In this document: positions 58,197 to 64,000 of the stretch, piece after piece
How positions within the stretch are numbered: the first letter of the stretch is position 1
Layout of the letters: every line of letters begins with the position of its first letter
Origin: Dakarella massiliensis
GTDB lineage: Bacteria; Pseudomonadota; Gammaproteobacteria; Burkholderiales; Burkholderiaceae_F
Direction of reading: 5' to 3'
DNA length: 64,000 nt
NCBI RefSeq assembly: GCF_001182045.1
Contig: NZ_CVTY01000005.1
Location: 124,001 to 188,000, forward strand
Program-made: the position numbers and the translations under genes
Notes under the pieces: model-generated
Database searches by the model: none
Told to the model about the DNA's origin: nothing
What the model saw: only the letters and a program-made list of their open reading frames with translations

Positions 58197-59269
58197 AACG
58201 TTTTTCCCTGAACCCTGAAGCCCTCCGGACACCGGCAGGAGCTGCCTCGGCAGCGTTTACGCTTGCCGCTCTGATCGCGCTCCTCTGGGGCGTCTGGCGC
58301 TTTATCGACTGGGGTGTCATCAATGCGGTTTTTCAGCCTGATTATGAGGCGTGCCACGCGTCTGACGGTGCCTGCTGGGGATTTGTCGCTGAAAAGTGGC
58401 GGATGATTATTTTCGGCCGCTTCCCATACGAGGAGCAGTGGCGGCCCGCGGTCGGCACGGCGGTGATCGTGCTGATGCTGGTGCTTACGGCAGTGCCGAA
58501 ATTCTGGTCGAGGCGCGGAGTCCGTGTACTGGGCGCGGCCTGGGTAGCCGCCTTCGCCGTGTTCTTCTCGCTGATGTATGGCGGTGTGTTCGGGCTTTCT
58601 CCGGTTGATCCGGACTCCTGGGGCGGACTTCCTCTCACTGTGATCCTCACGCTGATCGGCATGACGCTCTCCAGCCCGCTTGGCATACTGCTCGCGATCG
58701 GACGCCGCTCAAAGCTGCCCCTGGTCAGAACGCTCTCCACCGCCTATATCGAACTCGTCCGCGGCGTGCCGCTGATCACGGTGCTCTTCGTGGCGGCCTT
58801 CATTTTCCCGATCCTTCTTCCGATGGGATTTGAGACTTCCACGTTCTGGCGCGTGGCGACCGCGATCGTGCTGTTCCAGGCGGCCTATATGGCAGAAACC
58901 GTCCGCGGAGGCCTGCAGGCGGTTCCGGCCGCGCAGATGTCGGCTGCCGAGTCTCTCGGCCTCAGCCGCTTCCAGTGCTACGTCCACGTGCTCCTGCCGC
59001 AGGCGCTTGTCGCGATCATTCCGGCTTTTGTGAACAGTCTTCTTTCCACCTTCATGGATACATCGCTTGTCACGGTTGTCTCCATGTACGATCTCCTCGG
59101 CAGTCTGAGGCTTGCGCTTGGGGATCCGGAGTGGAGGGAGTTCTTCGGTGTCGGCTATCTCTTTGTGGGCGCCATCTACTTTGCGTCTTCCCTTATGATG
59201 TCCGCGTACAGCCAGTGGCTGGAAAAACGCATGAAGACCGGACGGGAAAATTCCGGCGCCGGTCTCTGA
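58193..59269 (+). CDS. Amino-acid ABC transporter permease (AapM-like)
   Basis: The second permease of the pair, 358 residues. It has GLPLTVILTLIGMTLSSPLGILLAIGRRSKLP, YIELVRGVPLITVLFVAAF and the EAA motif AAESLGLSRFQCYVHVLLPQALVAIIPAFVNSLLSTFMDTSLVTVV. It is coupled to AapQ. No gene for the ABC ATPase (AapP) follows, unlike in the standard aapJQMP operon; the next gene is a DUF1857 protein 12 bp away. Confidence 0.93.
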   Translation: MKRFSLNPEALRTPAGAASAAFTLAALIALLWGVWRFIDWGVINAVFQPDYEACHASDGACWGFVAEKWRMIIFGRFPYEEQWRPAVGTAVIVLMLVLTAVPKFWSRRGVRVLGAAWVAAFAVFFSLMYGGVFGLSPVDPDSWGGLPLTVILTLIGMTLSSPLGILLAIGRRSKLPLVRTLSTAYIELVRGVPLITVLFVAAFIFPILLPMGFETSTFWRVATAIVLFQAAYMAETVRGGLQAVPAAQMSAAESLGLSRFQCYVHVLLPQALVAIIPAFVNSLLSTFMDTSLVTVVSMYDLLGSLRLALGDPEWREFFGVGYLFVGAIYFASSLMMSAYSQWLEKRMKTGRENSGAGL

Positions 59270-59281
59270 GAGAGAAAAGAA

Positions 59282-59725
59282 GTGATCATTTTTGAGCATG
59301 TGCTGCAGCTGGAAGGTTTGAATCGGGAAAGTGTCTGGAGGGAGCTCGAGTGGCTTCTCCGGAATCCGAAGCTTGTGCTCGCGGGCTGTGATGAGTCGAG
59401 TGTTCAGGACACCGAGACGAGTGACGGCGGACGGTGGCTGAAACGCACGAAGCGCTTTGGCGACCTGGTGATTGAGGATCAGGTTGCCCTGATTCCGGAC
59501 AGCCGGGCGGAAATTCATGTCGCCGCGGGTCCCACCTGGCCCCGCAGCTGGCAGATCATCCGGCTCGAGGAAGCGGAGGGGAAAGTGCTCCTCACCTTCA
59601 GCTACGAGCAGGAGAATCCCCAGCCTTCCGAAAATCCCGTATTCGATAAGCTCCGCAACGAAGCCTATCGGAACAAGGATCAGGCGCTCGTTGACCTGAT
59701 CCGCCAGCGGGCGGCTCAGCACTGA
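59282..59725 (+). CDS. DUF1857 (AtaL-like, SRPBCC fold) protein
   Basis: A 147-residue protein with a GTG start and AGAAAAGAAG before it. The wording (FEHVLQLEGLNRESVWRELEWLL, LKRTKRFGDLVIEDQV, RSWQIIRLEEAEGKVLLTFSYEQENP) fits the DUF1857/AtaL-like members of the START/SRPBCC fold, which bind hydrophobic ligands in a barrel; no function is known for the bacterial forms. It lies 12 bp behind the permease, in the position where the transporter's ATPase would be expected. It ends in a short GC-rich hairpin. Confidence 0.7.
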   Translation: MIIFEHVLQLEGLNRESVWRELEWLLRNPKLVLAGCDESSVQDTETSDGGRWLKRTKRFGDLVIEDQVALIPDSRAEIHVAAGPTWPRSWQIIRLEEAEGKVLLTFSYEQENPQPSENPVFDKLRNEAYRNKDQALVDLIRQRAAQH

Positions 59726-59730
59726 GGCAG

Positions 59731-59765
59731 CGCGCCGGCAGAGAAACCGGCGCGTTTCTTCTTCC
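59731..59765 (+). terminator. GC-rich terminator after the DUF1857 gene
   Basis: CGCGCCGG/CCGGCGCG hairpin with an 8-nt CAGAGAAA loop, then TTTCTTCTT. Moderate T-tract; separates the transporter group from tex. Confidence 0.6.
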
Positions 59766-59822
59766 ATCCCTATTGAATTCTTTTGGGGAGCGGCAGTTCC
59801 GGCTGCCGCTCCGGACACGGCT

Positions 59823-62126
59823 ATGAATCTTTTACTGGACAAAATTTCCCGGGCGATTGCCGCCGACATTCACTGCACTCCGGCCCAGGCGGCGGCAGCC
59901 GCGAATCTCCTTGAAGAAGGCGCCACGGTGCCCTTTATTGCCCGTTACCGGAAGGAAGTGACCGGAGGGCTCGATGACACGCAGCTGCGCGCGCTCGAGG
60001 AAAAGCTGATCTATCTGAAGGATCTTGAAGACCGTCGCGCCTCCATCCTGGAGTCCATTGAGAAACAGGGGAAACTGACTGACGCTCTCAGAGCCGAGAT
60101 TGAAGCGGCTGACAGCAAGCAGCGGCTCGAGGATCTTTACCTCCCCTATAAGCCGAAGCGCCGCACCCGGGCCGAAAAGGCCCGTGAGGCAGGGCTTGAG
60201 CCGCTTGCGGATCAGCTGCTCGGCAATCCGTCGCTGGATCCCGAGGAGACCGCCAAGGCGTTCCTTTCCGAAGCCTATCCGGATCCGGCCTCGGCGCTTG
60301 ACGGTGCCCGCGATATCGCGGCGGAGCGTTTCGCGACAGACGCTGAGCTGATCGGAAAACTCCGCGACTTCCTCTGGAAGACGGGCGTTCTGCAGTCTGA
60401 GGTGATTGAGGGACAGGAAGAAGCGGGGAGCAAGTATCAGGACTACTTCCACTTCAGCGAACCGCTGATCGGAATTCCGTCACACCGGGTGCTCGCCATT
60501 TTCCGGGCCCGCACGGACGAAGTGCTGTCAGTCAAAGTAGCGCTTCCTGAGGAACTCGAAACCCAGACGCCGCACCCCTGCATCGAAATGGTGGCGGAGC
60601 ATGAAGGTCTGCGGCTTTCCGGCGCTCCGGCGAGCAGCTGGTACGCCCGGGTCTGCCGCTGGACCTGGCGTGTCAAATGCCTGACGTCACTTGAAACCGA
60701 GATCTTCCAGAAGCTCCGTGAGGACGCCGAGCGGAGCGCCATCACGGTGTTTGGCTCCAATCTGAAGGACCTGCTGCTCGCAGCCCCCGCGGGCCACAAG
60801 GGCGTGATCGGCCTTGATCCGGGCATCCGTACGGGCGTCAAGGTTGCCGTGATTTCTGAAACCGGTTCTGTTCAAGCGACCGCGGTCATCTATCCGCACC
60901 CGCCGAGAAATGATTGGGATGGATCCATTGAATCGCTCGCGACGCTCGCCCGCCGGTTCCACCCGTCGCTGGTCAGTATCGGAAACGGAACAGCGTCCCG
61001 CGAAACGGTGAAACTCGTGGATGACCTGATTCACCGTCATCCGGAACTTGGGCTCACGAAGGCAGTGGTGAGTGAGGCAGGCGCGAGCGTCTACTCCGCG
61101 AGTGAACTCGCGGCGAAGGAATTCCCGGATATGGATGTGAGCTACCGCGGCGCGGTGTCGATCGCCCGGCGGCTGCAGGATCCGCTTGCGGAGCTCGTGA
61201 AGATCGACCCCAAGGCGATCGGTGTCGGTCAGTATCAGCATGACGTGGATCAGGGGGATCTCGCCCGGAAGCTGGACGCCGTGGTGGAGGACTGCGTGAA
61301 TTCAGTCGGCGTGAATCTGAACACCGCGAGCCCCATGCTGCTTCGCCGTGTGGCGGGACTGACGTCAAGCCTCGCGGAAGCCGTGGTCCGGTGGCGTGAG
61401 GCGCATGGGGCTTTTGCCTCCAGAGCCCAGCTTCTCAGTGTTCCGCGCCTCGGTCAGAAGACATTTGAGCAGGCGGCGGGTTTCCTCCGGATTCAGAATG
61501 GCGAGAACCCGCTGGATGCCTCCGCGGTTCATCCGGAGGCCTATTCGGTCGCCAACGCGATCGCGGAAAAAACCGGTCTTCCGATTGAAAAGCTGATCGG
61601 AAATGAGTCGGTGCTGAAACGTCTCCGCCCCGCGGACTTTGTCACGGACCAGTTCGGACTCCCGACCGTGAAGGACATCCTTTCGGAGCTTGAGAAACCG
61701 GGCCGCGACCCCCGTCCGGAATTCGTGATGGCGCACTTCCTCGAAGGGGTGACGGAGATTTCGGACCTGAAACCCGGCATGAAGCTCGAGGGCGTGGTGA
61801 GCAACGTCACGGCGTTTGGCGCCTTCGTGGATATCGGCGTGCATCAAGATGGTCTCGTCCATATTTCCGAGCTGGCAGACCACTATGTGAAGGATCCCTC
61901 CGCTGAAGTCCGGGTGGGGCAGATCGTGCAAGTCCGGGTGCTCGATGTGGATGAGAAGCGGAAGCGCATCGCGCTCTCCATGCGGCGTGAAGGGGCGCCG
62001 AGAAGCGAACCCCGCGCGGGCCGCCAGGGCGCGCCCCGGATGAAGTCGGAAAGAACGGGCGGCGGATTCTCGGGTGCCATGGCGGCAGCCTTCCAGAACG
62101 CCTCCGGAAGTCAGCGCCGGAAGTAA
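59823..62126 (+). CDS. tex: Tex family RNA-binding transcription accessory protein
   Basis: A 767-residue Tex protein: N-terminal helix-rich region (LLEEGATVPFIARYRKEVTGGLDDTQLRALEE), YqgF-like domain (GHKGVIGLDPGIRTGVKVAVI), helix-hairpin-helix repeats (SVGVNLNTASPMLLRRVAGL, LLSVPRLGQKTFEQAAGFL) and a C-terminal S1 domain (GMKLEGVVSNVTAFGAFVDIGVHQDGLVHISEL). The S1 domain binds RNA; the family is linked to transcription control and antitermination. It has a basic, glycine-rich tail. Monocistronic. Confidence 0.95.
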   Translation: MNLLLDKISRAIAADIHCTPAQAAAAANLLEEGATVPFIARYRKEVTGGLDDTQLRALEEKLIYLKDLEDRRASILESIEKQGKLTDALRAEIEAADSKQRLEDLYLPYKPKRRTRAEKAREAGLEPLADQLLGNPSLDPEETAKAFLSEAYPDPASALDGARDIAAERFATDAELIGKLRDFLWKTGVLQSEVIEGQEEAGSKYQDYFHFSEPLIGIPSHRVLAIFRARTDEVLSVKVALPEELETQTPHPCIEMVAEHEGLRLSGAPASSWYARVCRWTWRVKCLTSLETEIFQKLREDAERSAITVFGSNLKDLLLAAPAGHKGVIGLDPGIRTGVKVAVISETGSVQATAVIYPHPPRNDWDGSIESLATLARRFHPSLVSIGNGTASRETVKLVDDLIHRHPELGLTKAVVSEAGASVYSASELAAKEFPDMDVSYRGAVSIARRLQDPLAELVKIDPKAIGVGQYQHDVDQGDLARKLDAVVEDCVNSVGVNLNTASPMLLRRVAGLTSSLAEAVVRWREAHGAFASRAQLLSVPRLGQKTFEQAAGFLRIQNGENPLDASAVHPEAYSVANAIAEKTGLPIEKLIGNESVLKRLRPADFVTDQFGLPTVKDILSELEKPGRDPRPEFVMAHFLEGVTEISDLKPGMKLEGVVSNVTAFGAFVDIGVHQDGLVHISELADHYVKDPSAEVRVGQIVQVRVLDVDEKRKRIALSMRREGAPRSEPRAGRQGAPRMKSERTGGGFSGAMAAAFQNASGSQRRK

Positions 62127-62155
62127 TCCGGATCGGATTCAGCTCAAGAAAAAAA

Positions 62156-62189
62156 CAAGGCCGATGAAGATTTTTCTTCATCGGCCTTG
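62156..62189 (-). terminator. Terminator of the uracil permease gene, shared with tex
   Basis: A perfect 15-bp stem (CAAGGCCGATGAAGA and its complement) around TTTT. On the minus strand it is followed by a T run (the AAAAAAAC on the plus strand), so it best stops the minus-strand permease gene; tex has no T-run here but may share the hairpin. Confidence 0.8.
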
Positions 62190-62222
62190 CTGTATCAGGA
62201 ATGCCGGGCAGACTCTTTCAGA

Positions 62223-63521
62223 TTAAGAGTTCTTTTTCTGACCCATTCTTTCACCGGGGGTCATCAGAGCATTCAGTATGATGGCGCCGAAAGTCGCGGT
62301 GCCGATGCCGCCGATCGTGAAGCCGCCGATCGAGAGCGAGAAGTCGCCCGCGCCGAGAATCAGCGTCACAGCGGCGACAATCAGATTGCGGTTCTGGCTG
62401 AAGTCGACGTGGTTCTCAACCCAGATACGGGCGCCGGACACAGCGATGAGGCCGAACACGACGATCGACATACCGGCAAGAATCGGCTGCGGAATCGTCT
62501 GAATCAGGGCGCCGAACTTCGGCGAGAAGCCGAGCAGGATCGCGAGAGCGGCAGCCACCGGGAAGAGCAGCGTCGAGTAGACGCGGGTAGCGGCCATCAC
62601 GCCGATATTCTCACCGTACGTCGTGACGCCGGTGCCGCCCATGGAGGAGGAGACGATCGTCGCGAGACCGTCACCCATGAAGGCGCGGCCCATATAGGGG
62701 TCAAGGTTGCGGCCCGTCATGGCGGTCACAGCCTTCACGTGGCCAAGATTTTCCGCGATCAGAATGATCACGACCGGCACGATGAGCAGAATCGCGTCCG
62801 CGCGGAATTCCGGGTGATGGAAGTGCGGCAGACCGAACCAGGCGGCGTTGCTGATCAGCGAGAAGTCGATCGGCTGGCCGAGACCGAGGCCGTTCGTGAG
62901 GATCGCGTAGATCACGTAGGCAATGAGAAGGCCGACGAGAATCAGAAGCTTCTGGATGAAGCCGCGGGTGTAGACCGCGACACCGCCCACACAGAGCACG
63001 GAGAGAATCGTGATCCAGGCGTTGAAGGAAGAAGAGCCGACGCTCTTGCAGGCGGTCGGGGCGAGGCTAAGACCGATCACGGCGACCACCGCGCCTGTCA
63101 CAACCGGAGGCATCAGCTTTTCAATCCAGGCGACACCGGTCAGCGTGACGATGACACCGACAAGGAAGTACACGATGCCGCAGGCCATAATGCCGCCGAG
63201 CGCGACCTCAATATTGGGGTTGAGGCCGGAACCGGCCGCATAGCCCGTGGCCGCGATCACGACGCCGATGAAGGCGAAGGAGGAACCGAGGTAGCTCGGA
63301 ACGCGGCCGCCCACCATCAGGAAGAAGATGAGGGTGCCGATACCGCTCATCAGCACGGCAACGTTGGGGTCAAAGCCCATCAGAATCGGGGCCAGAATGG
63401 TGGAGCCGAACATGGCGACGACGTGCTGAATGCCGAGCGCAATCGTCTGGTTCGCCGGCAGGGTTTCATCAGGCGCGATGACGCCGGATGTTTTTACCTG
63501 CCATTTTGGAAAATAACTCAT
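62223..63521 (-). CDS. uraA: Uracil-type nucleobase:cation symporter (NCS2 family)
   Basis: A 432-residue transporter with 14 hydrophobic segments of the NCS2 family. IALGIQHVVAMFGSTILAP is the family start; the conserved AENLGHVKAVTAMTGRNLD and GGTGVTTYGENIGVMA motifs contain the substrate Glu and Asn. The wording is that of uracil permease UraA or RutG, as opposed to xanthine/urate members. Gene symbol by family only. It is divergent from prfC and lies alone; the 167 bp between them must hold both promoters. Confidence 0.88.
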   Translation of the reverse strand: MSYFPKWQVKTSGVIAPDETLPANQTIALGIQHVVAMFGSTILAPILMGFDPNVAVLMSGIGTLIFFLMVGGRVPSYLGSSFAFIGVVIAATGYAAGSGLNPNIEVALGGIMACGIVYFLVGVIVTLTGVAWIEKLMPPVVTGAVVAVIGLSLAPTACKSVGSSSFNAWITILSVLCVGGVAVYTRGFIQKLLILVGLLIAYVIYAILTNGLGLGQPIDFSLISNAAWFGLPHFHHPEFRADAILLIVPVVIILIAENLGHVKAVTAMTGRNLDPYMGRAFMGDGLATIVSSSMGGTGVTTYGENIGVMAATRVYSTLLFPVAAALAILLGFSPKFGALIQTIPQPILAGMSIVVFGLIAVSGARIWVENHVDFSQNRNLIVAAVTLILGAGDFSLSIGGFTIGGIGTATFGAIILNALMTPGERMGQKKNS

Positions 63522-63688
63522 GGAAGGGGGCCTTTATCAAGTGGCGAAAAAAGAGTCTGAGGCATTTTAATCATCTTGACGGGTGGTTCATATCAGCAAA
63601 TCACAGTAAGGCTTGATAAAATTACGCACTTCGAATCAATAGAACGTTCAACAGCTTCCTCTCAAGCGGAGGAAAGAATCCAAACAAA

Positions 63689-64000
63689 ATGACTTCTCCC
63701 AATCCCGCATTGGTGAACGACGTTGCACGCCGGCGCACCTTTGCAATCATTTCGCATCCGGACGCGGGCAAAACCACGTTGACGGAAAAACTGCTGCTTT
63801 TCGGCGGCGCAATCCAGCTCGCCGGAGCTGTTAAGGGCCGCAAGGCCGCCCGGCACGCGACTTCTGACTGGATGGAGGTGGAGAAGCAGCGCGGTATTTC
63901 GGTCACGAGCTCGGTGATGCAGTTCACCTATAAGGACCGCATCATCAACCTGCTTGATACCCCTGGCCATCAGGACTTCTCGGAAGATACCTATCGAGTG
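63689..64000 (+). CDS. prfC: Peptide chain release factor 3, 5' part
   Basis: The first 104 codons of a translational GTPase. GGAGGAAAG lies 13 bp before the [23 protein letters not shown] is followed by the P-loop [10 protein letters not shown] (about 22-31), [19 protein letters not shown] (switch I) and [16 protein letters not shown] (G3 box and the conserved D-F-S-E-D-T-Y-R of RF3). The SEDTYR wording distinguishes RF3 from EF-G and LepA. The rest of the gene is beyond the right edge. Confidence 0.96.
   Translation, partial: MTSPNPALVNDVARRRTFAIISHPDAGKTTLTEKLLLFGGAIQLAGAVKGRKAARHATSDWMEVEKQRGISVTSSVMQFTYKDRIINLLDTPGHQDFSEDTYRV

Noticed and set aside
62187-63560. 457-codon open frame opposite the uracil permease
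   Set aside because: Highly charged, histidine- and glutamate-rich shadow translation with no domain; the permease on the other strand is clear.

Overview
The window looks like the replication-origin region of a betaproteobacterial chromosome. Gene content and protein wording fit Burkholderiales, most likely the gut-associated Sutterellaceae. This is inferred from family-level resemblance: a DUF3683-type giant FAD/Fe-S oxidase, DUF1840, DUF4390 beside NtrY/NtrX, and a menaquinone prenyltransferase. No search was run. No tRNA, rRNA, insertion sequence or CRISPR array was seen.

Layout. 1-10.3 kb, all on the minus strand, is the classic origin-left block: atpB (cut by the edge), atpI, parB, parA, a MarC protein, rsmG, mnmG, mnmE, yidC, yidD, rnpA, rpmH. 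Four parS palindromes sit at roughly 50-bp intervals between mnmG and mnmE. 10.7-15.9 kb, plus strand, is dnaA-dnaN-gyrB. Two intergenic regions could hold oriC: rpmH-dnaA (one perfect DnaA box) and 16.99-17.45 kb (AT-rich, one perfect plus several near-perfect boxes); the second looks stronger. 17.4-22.8 kb holds a Crp/Fnr regulator, a BON lipoprotein, a lipoate cluster with menA inside it (YbeD-lipB-menA-lipA) and birA. 22.8-36.9 kb holds the giant oxidase, ilvA, an M20 peptidase, and the cell-shape cluster mreB-mreC-mreD-mrdA-rodA-rlpA. 37.1-44.5 kb has gatCAB, pyrE, rsuA, an AmpG-like permease and two small conserved proteins. 44.4-51.9 kb is a translation/two-component block (def; fmt-rsmB-DUF4390-ntrY-ntrX-like). 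51.9-64 kb has a broken dprA, topB, a polar amino-acid ABC transporter without its ATPase, a DUF1857 protein, tex, a uracil-type permease and the start of prfC.

How the genes work together. ParA/ParB and the parS cluster should segregate the origin that DnaA fires. GatCAB implies indirect tRNA amidation. LipB/LipA make lipoyl groups, MenA feeds menaquinone respiration, and MreBCD/PBP2/RodA/RlpA build the rod-shaped wall.

The most unusual finding is in dprA at 52.1-52.4 kb. A 122-bp stretch of the gene is duplicated, and the copies flank a 95-bp inverted piece of an unrelated adenylate-forming (acyl-CoA-ligase-type) enzyme gene. This resembles replication template switching and breaks the reading frame. 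A second broken gene, a frameshifted alpha/beta hydrolase, lies about 1.5 kb away.
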